Assembly (NCBI GenBank): GCA_035048495.1
Contig: CM068552.1
Span: 13,574,501-13,638,500 of the forward strand
Length of the DNA stretch: 64,000 nucleotides
Direction: 5' to 3'
Source of the DNA: Euptelea pleiosperma
Lineage: Eukaryota > Streptophyta > Magnoliopsida > Ranunculales > Eupteleaceae
Below the pieces are notes generated by a model. It was not told the origin of the DNA. It saw nothing but the letters and a program-made list of their open reading frames with translations, and ran no database searches. The translations under genes were made by a program, and so were the position numbers. Positions 1 through 11,235 of the stretch are shown here, piece after piece. Position 1 is the stretch's first letter. Each line of letters begins with the position of its first letter.

Positions 1-27
1 ACCTTTGAGAAAAATATAAAAATTTAA

Positions 28-1542
28 GGGTTTGTTTGGTAACCCGGAATTGAGCCGGATTTGGATTTATGATTCTTGGAATTACAAATCTCAGTGTTTG
101 GGAGGACCGAATTCCAAGAATTATATTTCCAATTCCGTGATTTTCCCGGAATTAAAAGTTTTAGGGGGGAGAAGAAACTTCTAATTCCTGGAATTCTATT
201 TTTGGATGGAGAGATTCGAGAGAATTTTTATCGAGCTCCAATTCTCACACGCATCCCTAGGTGGATGTATAAACCAAAAATAGTAAAATTAGTTATTTGC
301 AACCATTAAATTGGTGTCTTATTGGTTGATATTTAACTGTGGGATATCTAGCATTATTTGGGGTAATTAGATCCAAAGGCTAGAAATTTTTAGTCAACCT
401 TATTTTTAGCATGTAAGTCCACCTAGGAATGGGACAAACATCCATATGGTCTGTGATCTCTAATAATGTGCCACATGGCTCATACTATGGTCTATCATCA
501 ACGGATGATAAATTTGGAACTGTTAGATTATGTCTTTTATGGGTTGATTTTTAACCCTGGGATACATATATAGCATTAGTTGGGGCACCGAGACCCAAAG
601 TTGAGAGATAAGGTCTACTTAGGGACGTAACTAATCGTTGGATTGATGTCTTCTATGAGTTGATTTTTTAACCGTTGGATATATAGCACTGGTTGGGGTA
701 CGATGATCCAAGTTGAGAGATAACTAATTAGCTTAATTTTAGTTTGTAGGTCCACCAGAGATATAACTAACCATTGTCTTGGTGTATTATGGGTTGATTC
801 TTAGCCGTGGGATTTCTAGCATTAGTTGGGGTACGGAGATTCAAAGCTCATAAGTAACTAATCAGCCTTATTTTTAGTATGTAGGTCCACCTAGGGATGG
901 GAAAAATATCCATACGGTATTAGTGATTTGTACCCATTAGATTTGTGTCTTTTTATGGGTTGATTTTTAACTATGAGATATCAATCATTATTTGGGGTAC
1001 TCAAATCTAAAGGTTAGAAATAACTAATCAGCCCGATTTTTAGTATGTAGGTCCACTAAGAGATGGGACAAACATCAATACGGTCTATTGTCTCAATGAT
1101 GTGCCACATGGCTCATAATGTGGTCCATCATCAGCGTTGATGACGGACATCCGTACTTGTTGCATCATGTGCCACTTAGTCAGGCTTTAGCCATGAGATT
1201 TTGGCATGGGTTAATATTGGTAAAAAAATATCAAAATAATTTTATTTGGTATTTTTAATTTTTTTTCTCTAAATTAACATTGATAACAGTAAACTGACGG
1301 ATGACAAAAAACATAACAATCGTTATAACATAAAGTTCATGAGATAATATTTCTCTTAAGTAGATAGATAGAAAATTCAATTATGTTAGATCTCCAAACA
1401 GCTAAAATTCGATTTCATTGGGAATTCCACGGTGCAGCCAAACACTAGAAATTTCAATTCTTGAAATTCAAATTCCTAGAAATCACAAATTCTGGAATTC
1501 TATTTTCAATTCCAAATCCATGTCTGGTTGCCAAACAGGCCC
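28..1542. mobile_element. PIF/Harbinger (Tourist-like) non-autonomous element, ~1.5 kb
   Basis: The left end GGGTTTGTTTGGTAACC is inverted at the right end (GGTTGCCAAACAGGCCC), and TAA flanks both sides (25-27 and 1543-1545). That 3-bp duplication and GG-rich end are the PIF/Harbinger signature. The terminal ~130 bp on each side is rich in GGAATT words. No transposase frame is readable. The centre is filled by repeats that belong to the Mutator-type MITE clan seen elsewhere in the window. Confidence 0.75.
305..1160. repeat. Five degenerate tandem copies of a MITE half-unit
   Basis: Units beginning near 313, 531, 647, 784 and 948 each read roughly TTTATGGGTTGATTTTTAAC, then a TAGCATTA..TTGGGGTAC block, then (in most) an AACTAATCAGCC..TTTTTAG block and GTAGGTCCACC. 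Spacing is irregular (about 115-220 bp). The same blocks form the arms of the G-box MITEs elsewhere, so this looks like an insertion that was later expanded in tandem. Confidence 0.6.
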
Positions 1543-2100
1543 TAAAGGGAAAAAAAACATCTAAAGATAAAATTTAATGTTACAAATGTAGAGATTATAG
1601 ACATCTTGTTATTAAATGTGCTAACAAAAATAATATAAGCTAAAACAAAGCAATGAATGTCATTTAAGATAGTGATATTGATAAATTTTGATTATGGATG
1701 ATAATATTTGAATGACAATTAAGAATCATCAAGTGTAAGAACTCTAATGATAATAACAAACATTAATAAAACCATTTCTGAAAAAATATTTAGAAAATTC
1801 TAGTGAATTTAAAGAAGAAGAGAAAATTAAGAAACTTGTAACAAACTATATAAATAAAACATAAAGGGAAAAGAAACAATAGATCATTAAACGAGAAAAT
1901 GAATGAAGTCTCAAAGAAAAAAGAAGAAAAGAAAAGATCTCAGGAGATATCTTTTATTTTCTTTGTCGTATCTTGGAATCCTCGTCCTCGGAGTTTGTAT
2001 ATAGGAGTGTTGATGTGGTCTTGAGATATCATTCTCGATTTGTTCCTTCTGATCGTTTTTGCTTTTGAATTGTGGATCGAATATTTTCGACAAGTACAAT
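1543..2100. other. AT-rich intergenic stretch, nothing recognised
   Basis: Purine-rich, A+T-rich DNA with no open frame, repeat arm or RNA gene that I can support. Confidence 0.5.
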
Positions 2101-2286
2101 TTAGGTTTTAAGATTCTTTCTAAGGTTGCTTTCTTTATCTGGACGATGTTTTTGGCCAAGATTTTGACCAAAGACAATTTGATTTAGTGTAAAAGGATTT
2201 TGGTCAATTATTGCTTCATGTGCAAGGTAAATGGAGAATCCATTAACCATCTCTTTTTTCCAGCATGGTTTTAGGGAGGCAAGTTT
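2101..2286 (+). pseudogene. LINE reverse-transcriptase zinc-binding (zf-RVT) relic
   Basis: Frame 1 from 2101 reads K-V-A-F-F-I-W-T, then A-K-I-L-T-K-D-N-L-I, an in-frame TAG stop, and C-F-M-C-K-V-N-G-E-S-I-N-H-L-F-F. This is the order of the zf-RVT domain found at the C-terminus of plant LINE ORF2 proteins (KVAFFxW...KILTxDNL...CxxCxxxxESxxHLF). The frame holds two stops in ~60 codons and no upstream polymerase domain is visible, so it is a dead fragment. Confidence 0.7.
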
Positions 2287-3512
2287 GGGGCTTTTTCTTC
2301 TCGTAAGTCAAGAAGGTTCTTTCTAAAAATTTGTAGAGGATTGAGGAAGAGTTAAAGGCGACGGTTTCTCTTTCTTCGTTAAAGGTCTCTAACCTCCTAT
2401 CAAACGTTCATCAAAGTCATTCACTTTTATCATATTTTATTTACTCAAGACATATCTAATTAGAGTTTAGCCGCACACTTTATCTTCGATAGTTTCTGCG
2501 AAGAAGTCATGATTGACCTGATCTAGTGGGCCATCAACTCCAGCAGACTCCAATATGAGGGGATGCGACAGTGATGGACTTCATAGACAGGCGATGATCA
2601 CAATCAAGCACATGCACAGATGTTTCGGCCATTCATCATATTCACTTCATGAAGATTAATAGCTTATATTTCTTATAATCAATCACATGTTCCTTTTTTA
2701 AATGGACTTTAAAAGGACATATGATCGCGGGAAGGTATTAGAGTATATATCTAGTTGGATTAGTATAATCATTGTAATAAATTGTGTGAAATGCATTATA
2801 TCATTATTGGTGTATCTCATAACATATTCTCTCGGTTGTCAAGATTAGGTAAGATAACATTTAATATCAATCAAGATATCAGATTAGATCTCTTAAGATT
2901 AATTTCCATCTTTAGATGTTTTTCCATCTCTATATAAACTTTGGATTAGGGTTAGTGTAATCACCGAAGTTTTATCAATAAATTCAAACTTATATAGCGA
3001 GGAGTTAAGGCAAATGGGATACAACTAAAACTTGCCACAAGGGCTTGTACTGGTTTACTAGGTACGAGTGCCCCTATTCGATCACGACAAGAAAAAATGG
3101 AGTGGTAGAGAGTGCAATGCCATGAAATTTGATGAGATCCACTTAAAGCGCACCTAGGTGTCAATTTCCAAGTGCAGCTCTATCGAGTTTTTATTTCTCC
3201 GATTTCTAACCGGGTTCAAATCGTTGTTTTAAAACGTGAAAACTCATTGAGTCGACTTAACCGAGGGAAAAAAAAGATTTCTATTCAGTAGTTCATGATG
3301 TTGCCCCTCTTCATAAACAGCCACATATGGAATTTAGGGCGGGACCCATGTAATCACAGGGACAATATTCTGTGAGACCCACGTTTAAGTGTATAAGTGG
3401 CGGTTAGTGAAAAGGCAAAACATGGTTCTGATGTTCTCCCTGAAAATCAAATCACTTCTCAGACTTTTGTACAGTCAGAATATTTTTTTTTTTGCGGTGA
3501 ACTTTTCTTTGA
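2287..3512. other. Intergenic stretch, nothing recognised
   Basis: No gene, RNA or clear repeat boundary found. A TATAAA-like word sits near 2934 but no coding sequence follows it. Confidence 0.5.
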
Positions 3513-3521
3513 CCCCTTGTG

Positions 3522-3690
3522 GCGTAAAACTTCTATCACAAGAAATTGTAAATCACACAATCACAAGCCAATGAGTTCTACACAAGTGCTTTTGCAACGT
3601 ACCCATGTGCTGTTGCTTTGAGGTGTACGTGCCGAGAACTCATTGGCTGTGATTGTGTGATTTGCAATCCGCTTGTGACAGAAGTTTTAA
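3522..3690. mobile_element. Fold-back MITE, Mutator-type
   Basis: The arms (about 3524-3580 and 3640-3690) are near-perfect inverted repeats with the end GTAAAACTTCTATCACAAG and a loop of ~60 bp. The flanks CCCCTTGTG (3513-3521) and CCCCTCGTG (3691-3699) match at 8 of 9 bases, consistent with a Mutator-type 9-bp target duplication. The end resembles that of the element at 8040-8327. Confidence 0.7.
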
Positions 3691-3741
3691 CCCCTCGTGT
3701 AACAATAACAGATCTAAGTAAAGCTGCAACAGTAACAGTAG

Positions 3742-4034
3742 GAGTAGAACTTTGCTGACGTACGTCTGTCATCAGCTTTGATGACGAATCACATTATGAG
3801 CCACATGGCATTCTTAGAGATTAGATGTTTGGCCCAACCCTAGGCGGACCTACAGAACAAAAATTAGCCTGATTGATCACTAAGCAGTAACCAGACTAAT
3901 TTTTGGTCTGTAGTTCCACCCAGGGTTGGGCCAAACATTCATGCCGTCAGCGATCTCTAAGAGTGGGCCACGTGGCTTATACATTGGTCCGTCGGTGGCG
4001 TTGATGACGTATGTCCGTTAGCAAAGTTCTATTC
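3742..4034. mobile_element. G-box fold-back MITE (GAGTAGAACTT end)
   Basis: It starts GAGTAGAACTTTGCTGACG and ends AGCAAAGTTCTATTC, an inverted pair. The two halves are inverted copies of each other (AAATTAGCCTGATT against AGACTAATTTTTGG). The right arm carries GCCACGTGGC-type sequence with the G-box core CACGTG at 3969-3974. No convincing target duplication is visible. Confidence 0.7.
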
Positions 4035-4221
4035 AGTGGGAATAACTGCGTAGTTGGAGACTTGAAATCTCGCCACGTGGAAATGTTTAGCATCGCTTAA
4101 AAAAGAAAGGGAATCTAATAGCCGTTAGTGTCGGTGATCCGCCACTGTATACGCGAACTGATATCGCTACAACCATTTGACAACCAAATCAGCATGAGCC
4201 GTTCTATGAAACAAAAAGTCC

Positions 4222-4520
4222 CTAAAAGTACCACGGGGCAGTCTATTCGGGCCCAATGACCCATGAATGTTGGTCAACACGTTAGTGAGCTAAATACCAA
4301 AAACAGCGTGATTGGTGATTTCTATCCATTGGATTTGAGCTTTTTTTTTATTATAGGCTTCATGAACAGGCCCATGGGCTGGTTCCAAGCCCATGATGAA
4401 AAGTACTCAAATCGAATGGCTAGAGATCACTGATCAAACTGATTTTTTGTGTCTATGTTTACCAAGGTGTGGGCTACACATTCATGGGTCAGTGGGACCG
4501 AAAGAGTATGCCACGTGTTA
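4222..4520. mobile_element. Fold-back MITE, GGGCCCA / CATGAATGTT subfamily
   Basis: The arms are GGGCCCAATGACCCATGAATGTT and an inverted ACATTCATGGGTCAGTGGGACC, with inner blocks GTGATTTCTATCCATTGGATTTGAGC and its inverse. The centre is the inverted pair AGGCCCATGGGC / AAGCCCATGATG. Related copies are at 10255, 30225, 33925 and 34545. Confidence 0.6.
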
Positions 4521-4524
4521 AATT

Positions 4525-5490
4525 GAGGGAGGTCTGTAGCAGAATCTTGATACAGAATTCTGTATTGTAGTATTTCCAACAAGCATTGACATAGAGTTTC
4601 GTGGGGGACAGGTGTGGGCAAAAAAGGGCAGGAGCTAAGAGGTCAAGCGCTTAAGCAGTCAAGCTGACCCGCTGCCGACACTATCCCTCTGCCCGTGATC
4701 CGCTGCCCGGGGAAAGGGAGTGGGCCATCGAGGGCCCAACCCTCCTTTAATTTCCAATACTTGTTTATATTGTATCGTGTATTAATGCGTTACTCTACTC
4801 ACAAACCAGGTAGTATTTTACAAGGACAGCTTTTTAACAGGCTGTCGGTGGGATGCTGTCTCTATCACTGCCAGCTGTAAGAACAAAGCCACCGTTAGAT
4901 CTTCAATTGGAGGAGCGGGCCCCATTGTCGACTTTCGTCCCTTCTCCCTATACTCTCTCTCTCTCCTTCTAAAACACATGGCGGACTTGAAAATTTATTA
5001 ATGGACTTTCGGACTCCAAAGCTGATTTTAGGGGACATTTTTTGGACAGTTTGCTCCGGTGGTCTTTAAAAAGAGAGGAGATGGGACGGTGCTTTCACTA
5101 CTACTTTCTCCCGGCTGGCTCTTTCAAGGCATATACATAATAATTTGGAAAGAAAAAGTGGGGGAATATATAAATATACACATAAAATAAGGTGTCTTTT
5201 GTGAATATTAAAAAAGTAGGGGGTGTGCTGTGCTGTTATACCCTTTAAGGATTAAAATTTAAAAAAAAAAATTGGCAAAAGAAAAACTTAGGGTTTGTAT
5301 TAGATAATGATGTTCTAATAAGTTGAATTGACAATGATTGGAGACCTGATTAGGTTTTCTTCTTTTTGTATCCTTTTTATACATACAAGTAAAATAAGAA
5401 AATGTTACAGTAGACATGAGGTCCACAAACGTTTGTTATAGACCTTAGGCTAAATCCGTCCGATTTTACACTTCACTTAATATGGCCAGT
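4525..5490. other. Intergenic stretch, nothing recognised
   Basis: A more GC-rich part (about 4625-4740) is followed by AT-rich DNA. No gene, RNA or repeat termini could be supported. Confidence 0.45.
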
Positions 5491-5492
5491 GG

Positions 5493-5640
5493 GCGGAGAT
5501 GGTCAGGATCTTGAGTCCTGACTTAGTAAGCAGGTTGTCTTGAGTTCGACTAGTAAGCAGGATGTCCTGAGTTCGACTCCTGGAGAGGCCATACCCCTGG
5601 GATTTATCCCAATACATCAGGCACGTGGCAGAAGGGTGAC
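5493..5640 (+). repeat. Possible tRNA-derived SINE with duplicated B-box region
   Basis: GAGTTCGACTCCTGGAGAGG at about 5570-5590 resembles a tRNA B box (GGTTCGAATCC), preceded by GGCGGAGATGGTCAGG, which could be a degenerate A box. The block AGTAAGCAGG..GAGTTCGAC occurs twice in tandem. No A tail or target duplication was found, so this is tentative. Confidence 0.4.
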
Positions 5641-5644
5641 TTAG

Positions 5645-5889
5645 GGGGCGTTTGGGAACGAGAGAACGAGAAGTAAAAGCACTTCTATTTGTAGTAGAAG
5701 TTACTAGTTGATTTTTTACGTTCTAATTTTTTAGAAGTAATTTCTCTTAGAAGTTATGAACTAAAAAATTTTAGCTTCAGTTTTAAGTTAATTTTTAACT
5801 TTTCAAAAGTTAAAATATGAAACGTATCCTAACTAACTTTTTAACTTAAAAAAGTCAATAAATTACTTTTTTGTGTTGCCAAAGGCCCC
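5645..5889. mobile_element. Tourist-like MITE, degenerate
   Basis: GGGGGCGTTTGGGAACGAG on the left is inverted as GTTGCCAAAGGCCCC on the right, with AAGTTA/TAACTT-rich arms between. TTA lies on the left and GTA on the right, so the 3-bp duplication is imperfect. Confidence 0.5.
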
Positions 5890-6404
5890 GTAACGTATCC
5901 TACGGGATTAGTCAGGTGTTCTAAGAAGCCCAATACCGGTAGTATAAAAAAAAATTAAAAAGTTTACACCCCACTTTAAATTTTTGTGGTATGTGAAGTC
6001 TAACTAGAAGATGGACGTACAAATCCACTTATTTAAAAGTGACTTTTTTGACATGCTAAATGACACGGCCTTGATTTAAGAGCTGATTTATGTGAGATGA
6101 TCTCAATGTATCCAGTTGGTGAAGGAGAACCAACTACAACATGACATTTTGTAAGGTGTCGCCATAGCAACTGTGGAAATTTTGGATGGAAAAACTTAAG
6201 CATCTTGGCTGGCATGAACAACTACAAAAGTTACTTCAGATGATTTTTTTATAAGGCAAAATACTTGCGATGACTAAATAAGACCTTATTATAAGTGTTT
6301 TGTAAGTATTAACTTTACTTATGTTGCTAGGAAAAATAATGTAGCACCTTATGTTTTCGATTTAGAGCCGCTAGGGGCTTAAACCATCAAAATGGGTAGT
6401 TTTC

Positions 6405-6575
6405 CCCCTCGAATGGTCTGACCCCCTCTCGGGAGTCCTATTCTCAGCCATAGATTCCAAGAATCGAACGGTGGTTGATAACATTTAGCTGACATTCACT
6501 TTTTCGCTAGTGCTCAACCACAGTTGGATTCGTGAATCCAATGGCCAAGAACATGACTCCCGGAGCCTGAGGCTT
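6405..6575. mobile_element. Small palindromic MITE (ATCCAACGGTGG type)
   Basis: Inverted arms: GGGAGTCC...CCATAGATTCCAAGAATC...AACGGTGGTTGA against TCAACCACAGTTGGATTC...CCAATGGCC...GACTCCCGG. Copies of the same palindrome are at 11886, 15277, 24950 and 37450. Confidence 0.55.
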
Positions 6576-7888
6576 AAGACACAAGGTTTGAGCATTTGTA
6601 ATTGTATGTGTGGATACAATATATAAATCGACTAATCTTAAGAGTACACGTGTCACTATAATTAAGAGCTACACACGTTATATTAAGCACGTGATAAATG
6701 GGTCTCTGACTAATTTTGTAGGACGCAATTAATATAATCTTTTAATTTTTATTTAGTCATATTAAGAATACAAACATTCTATATCAGAGATGAACGTTAC
6801 TTAGAAGACTTCCTAATTATTTGTTCATAATTATGAAGGTTTTCTTTCGAACAATTAATCTGAAGAATAGAAAGACTCCGTTAAGTTCTAATACTTCTTG
6901 GAATATGACTGTTTTCCAAATCTATAAATTAAGGTCAGGAGTAAAGGTATGATCATTTGATCTCCAATTAATTCACTTGTAGCTTTGCTTTCTTATGCTT
7001 ACTTAAGAGTCAGAGTGTCTTTACAGGTACCACCCCATGTTAACAAAGGAAGCAAGATTCCGACTTCTCTAATCAGAGCCAACCTTACCCACAATATGTG
7101 CTCCCGTTTTTGGCTTTCAATGAAATGTTAACTACCCAACCAAAAAATAAATGGTGACCATCTTCACAAACCTGGAGTTCAATTTAGCAATGAAACGTGG
7201 AGTTTAATAATCCCATCAAAATGACAAATGGGGTGTTCAATCAAGTTTACAGTGAAATGGAGAATTCGATATTTCACATCTCGAAACTACTATTTAGTGC
7301 TAGAAATGTCGAATTAAGCTTACTCTGGTGTGGATTGAGCTGATTGGTGAGGAGAGATTATCTTTATAAAAATCAATTCAGTCATCTCTATGCAGCAAAA
7401 ACAACCTATCCCTAGTTTTACTTTTTTGGCTTAATTGCGCACATCGACGTCAAAGTGCGTGCGTGCGTTCGTAAAAAACAAATACAGCCTTAATGGTTTT
7501 TCAAATCAAGGGTAGAAGGGAAGAAGGAAAATATACCAAGAGAGAGTTTAATTTGTCATCTTGTACCGTTGTACGTTGGGCTCTCAATATCACCATCTGC
7601 ATCGTGCGTAAATATAATAAGAAATGTCGCGTCGTTATCGAATTATAATATTACTTAATTATAATAGGGATTAGTGAAAGTGAAAGAAAGTGAATTAGTT
7701 TACAAAATATTATTACTTAATTAAAAATAAAAAACCATATTCACGAGGATGCCCTTGAAATTAATTAATTAATTTTATTTTTTATTCAAAATAGTTCATC
7801 GATCGCCTTTTATAACCGTCGATGTTGGCCACTTGTCACATGATCCTCTTACGGGGAATCTAAAGATGTTAACAAAATTATAATATTA
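6576..7888. other. AT-rich intergenic stretch, nothing recognised
   Basis: Long AT-rich DNA without a supportable gene, RNA or element end. TTAATTAATTAATT runs near 7765 are low complexity. Confidence 0.5.
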
Positions 7889-7929
7889 AGCTCCGTCATA
7901 AAACTTTTTGTTGATCACCAAACAGAGCC
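7889..7929. mobile_element. 41-bp internally deleted Tourist-like MITE
   Basis: Only the two ends remain: AGCTCCGTCATAAAACTTTT on one side and CACCAAACAGAGCC on the other, flanked by TTA at 7886-7888 and 7930-7932. The ends match the 139-bp element at 32091-32229. Confidence 0.65.
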
Positions 7930-8039
7930 TTAATAGTGTATTTTCTTTTGTTGCCAATAATTCAATAAAAAGAGCACTACGGTGTCATTTTTTCACGGCG
8001 CATTGAGTTTCTTTACATGTAGCAGATGAGGTGAAAGGC

Positions 8040-8327
8040 GACTAAAACTTCTGTCACAATATCACAACCCACAATATGAGCCACGTGGCATACTATTAGA
8101 GGGCGTTGACCGTATGGATGTTTGGCCAGTCCCTCGGTGGACTTGCAAACCAAAAATCAGCCTGATTAGTGATTTATAAGTGTTGGATTGAAGTTATTTT
8201 CATTAGTTGATTTTACCCGTAGTAATTTGAGTGTTATTTGGGTGTAAAGATCTAAAGGTTGTAAATCACTAATCAAGCTGATTATTGGTTTGCAGGTTCA
8301 CAACATCTTGTGACAGAAGTTTTACTC
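8040..8327. mobile_element. G-box fold-back MITE with 10-bp target duplication
   Basis: The termini GACTAAAACTTCTGTCACAA and TTGTGACAGAAGTTTTACTC are inverted. The flanks GGTGAAAGGC at 8030-8039 and 8328-8337 are identical, a Mutator-type duplication. The left arm contains CACGTG at 8082-8087. The right arm has lost its matching G-box segment, so the element is asymmetric. Confidence 0.85.
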
Positions 8328-9256
8328 GGTGAAAGGCCAACAATGGGCCCACGGATCACTACCTCAGCATTTCTCCACATGTTCTTTTTGTAAAAAAATA
8401 TTTTTAAAAATTCAATAGGAATAATTTGTAGGGGAAGTATAGGACATGGTAGGGTATAGGCAACGTTGACAAGGGCACTATCCATGTGACCAATCCTGAG
8501 GTTTCGCTTATCAAGTGGACGGTTTAGATTGGCTACTTTAGGCTCCACGTGTAAAGAAAGACTCGCATTTCGATAAAGAATTTGGAGTGTAGCTTGTGAA
8601 AATCTTGTCCATATATTATAGGGTTATTGTAAGGTCACCAGTGGTTTGACTCAAACCAGCACTGTGGCGGCTCTGAGGCCCTAGGGCTGATTTTGGGTGA
8701 GGAGATCATCCTCAAAAAAAAAATTAAAAAATAAAAAAAAAATAGACCATTATAAGATTCTGACCAACCAAATTTGATCTTCAGAAAATGAACGGCTCAG
8801 AATGAAGAGCACATTTTTGGGGTCAGAAAACTCAGACTGACCTATTTTTTTGGATGATCTCAATGGTGAGAAATCATCCCTGGGGGGGCTCTCACCCATG
8901 TCAATGCAGGACACTATAATTATCCTATATTATATAGTGAAGGGGAGGTTGCTGGACTGTCACTGCAGGCTTCATGCCTTGATCATATGGGACTTTTCTA
9001 GCCTCTTTGGGAGACTCAGCAAATCTAGACCATCCATCATTAGACAATAATCCAACAGGTGTTTCCTTTTGACCCCACCACCTTAGCAGCCCCTAGTGAA
9101 AACCCTATTCTTCTCAGGGACTGAGGACTATTATGTCGGCACAGAATGCAAGTCTTCATATTAAAATTAGGTTTTTTTGTTGGGAAGATTGTCTATTTGA
9201 AATGACATTATAGAAAGGCTAAGCTAGTTTTAAGAAACCTTCATGGAATCTGTTTC
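8328..9256. other. Intergenic stretch with degenerate MITE pieces
   Basis: Around 8690-8900 there are GAGGAGATCATCCTC and GATGATCTCAATGG words like those in the GGGTCGGGCTC family (see 36994), but no ends. Nothing else is supportable. Confidence 0.4.
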
Positions 9257-9600
9257 TTTTGCCGAGCATTTTGGAATCTTCTGGGGAACTTCCTCTTTGC
9301 CAATTATGGGCTCTCGTATGCATGGTTTAAAGGAACAGTTATAACATCAGTTATAACGGTAACGCACCCAGATTTTATTTGCTAACAAGAAGTTAAAAAT
9401 TCGTTATTTTCAAAATAACGGACATTTATTTTGCCGAGCACTTTGGAATCTTCTAGGGAACTTCCTCTTTGCCAATTATGGGTTCTCGTATGCAAGGTTT
9501 ATAGGAACAGTTATAACGGTAACGCACCCAGATTTTATTTGCTAAAAAGAAGCCAAAAATCCATTATTTTCAAAATAACGGCCATTATTTTGTCCGTTAT
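9257..9600. repeat. Two-copy tandem duplication, period ~172 bp
   Basis: The block TTTTGCCGAGCA.TTTGG, GGAACTTCCTCTTTGCCAAT, GTTATAACGGTAACGCACCC and TTTTCAAAATAACGG begins at 9257 and again at 9429 with few differences. The ATAACGG words link it to the AACGG-rich repeat family. Confidence 0.7.
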
Positions 9601-9791
9601 TTTACCACTATGGATGTTCTATTGATTTTTTTTTTTTAAATAACAAAAGAATATTTTTTAGATATTTTTTTACCATGATGTGACTTGTTATAACGGACCC
9701 GAAAGCATCCAACATAAATAAGACGCGGTAACGGAATGAGGTTCACAGGTTGTTCAGGGTTAGCGATTCTGTTCCGTTTAGGAAAAAAAAG

Positions 9792-9992
9792 AGAAATGCT
9801 ATCTTACGCTTAACCGTAAAAGAGAGCCGTGCAGTGAGCCGTGGACCGTTGGATTCAAGAAATCCATAATCCACGTGGTAGCGACTTTATGGTAACTATT
9901 TTACTTTTTGCAGTGGTTGCCACATGGACTGCCGGATCTCTTAAATTCGACGGTCTATGGCTCTTTTTTGCGGTCAAGTGTATAGTAGCAGA
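9792..9992. mobile_element. Fold-back MITE (GCTATCTTACGCTTAACCG type)
   Basis: The left arm TGCTATCTTACGCTTAACCG then AGAGAGCCGTG and GACCGTTGGATTCAAG pairs with the inverse of the right arm (CGACGGTCTATGGCTC, GCGGTCAAGTGTATAGTAGCA). Half copies or relics are at 11095 and 31689. Confidence 0.6.
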
Positions 9993-10254
9993 CCCTTAAA
10001 AAATAGAAAGAGCCAACTGTTAAATTCTTCATAATTGATAGGTACACATGGCACAATCTGACTGGTGTGGATACTTTTTGTATACAACAAAGTGTGACAC
10101 AATTATGACTCTTTTTTATCTTATCTCTTTAGTTTTTTAAGTAATGAGAGAGTAAGTCCATGATCATGATCCAATGGACGACTATGGAGTCTTTTTCATT
10201 GACAAAGTATACCTTAGGCTCTGGGGCAAGCCACATACTCGGTAAATTTTTTTG

Positions 10255-10575
10255 CTTTGGGATTCTCTCGTTGCAGCTTTGTGGTATTCTTGAAAACGTG
10301 CCACGTGGAACACTCTTTCGGGTCCACTGATCATGAATGAAGTGCTCATCCCTTATGAACCTACATACTGAAGATCAGGCACTAGTCGTTCGTTGTAAAA
10401 ACCCCCAAAAGAAGTCTTGAATCCAATGGTTAGAAATCATCCCAGGAAAAAGGTCATATCCAACGGTTAGAGATCACCGATCAGGCTGCATTTTGGTGTG
10501 GAAGTACATTAAGGGGCAAGCAATTAGGTCATGTGTTAGTGGCCTAGAAAGAGTATGCCACGTGCTACGTTCTTA
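10255..10575. mobile_element. Fold-back MITE, CATGAATG subfamily, two CACGTG words
   Basis: ACGTGCCACGTGGAACACTC and TCCACTGATCATGAATGAAG on the left are mirrored by GTCATGTGTTAGTGGCC and GAGTATGCCACGTGCTACG on the right, with the arms CATCCC..GAACCTACAT and the inverse between. It belongs to the group at 4222, 30225, 33925 and 34545. Confidence 0.55.
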
Positions 10576-10635
10576 AGAGCCCCACAAAACGAAAACCCTG
10601 ATTTGAAGTTTGCTAGTGGAGGAGAAAAGATTCGC

Positions 10636-10912
10636 TGTCCCCGGGACCTTCAAACTTTGAAGTTTCCCCTCCCAAAATGTCTGACACGTACGACAAGGCC
10701 TAAACCTAACCCATGTTAAACCATTGGTTAGTTAGTTAAGGGTGATCAAACTTTGAAGTTTCCCCTCCCAAAATGTCTGACACGTACGTCAAGGTCTAAA
10801 CGCAACCCAAGTTAAACGGTTGATTAGTTAGTTAAGGGTGGTTAACACAGGGTACGTGTCAAACATTTTGGGAGCGAATTTTGAGGGGAGCTGAGCAAAG
10901 TTTTGTTCTCAA
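10636..10912. mobile_element. CCCGGGGGAC-CAAACTTTGAAG MITE with internal tandem duplication
   Basis: The left end CCCCGGGACCTTCAAACTTT and the right-end inverse (CATTTTGGGAGCGAATTTTG) pair. The left half from 10651 is repeated at 10747 (period 96 bp, block CCCCTCCCAAAATGTCTGAC). Single-copy relatives lie at 34340-34505 and 41110-41245. Confidence 0.65.
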
Positions 10913-11089
10913 CCCTCCTTTGTACGACAAGTACCCTAAACCTGCCTAACCCATGTTAAAAAAAAAGTAGCCAGGTAGAGTTTACGTGGGTTAGGGCAGT
11001 TTTAGGCTTTTATCCTTTTAGGGTCATACATCTTGCAAAGGGGGGAATTGGAGCAAAACTTTGCTCCGGTTGGTAGAGGAAGCCCATCT

Positions 11090-11235
11090 AACCACTAAAA
11101 ATAGCTGTACGGTTGAGTCGTGGACCTTTAGATTGAAAAAGATAAAAACCTCACAATGGATCTCTTGAATCCGAAGGTGTGGAGTGGACCCGACCAGACG
11201 ACTCCTTTTCATGGTAAAGTCATGGGATATCATTT
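11090..11235. mobile_element. Half copy of the 9792-type MITE
   Basis: AAAATAGCTGTACGGTTGAG, GTCGTGGACC and GGATCTCTTGAATCCG words match the arms of the element at 9792-9992. No intact ends remain. Confidence 0.4.

Noticed and set aside
2931..3164. TATA-like word followed by a possible transcript start
   Set aside because: No coding sequence or RNA fold follows; the nearby minus-strand frame has no recognisable domain.
8030..8337. Direct repeats considered as a CRISPR or phage attachment signature
   Set aside because: The window is a plant nuclear genome and the flanks fit a Mutator-type target duplication.
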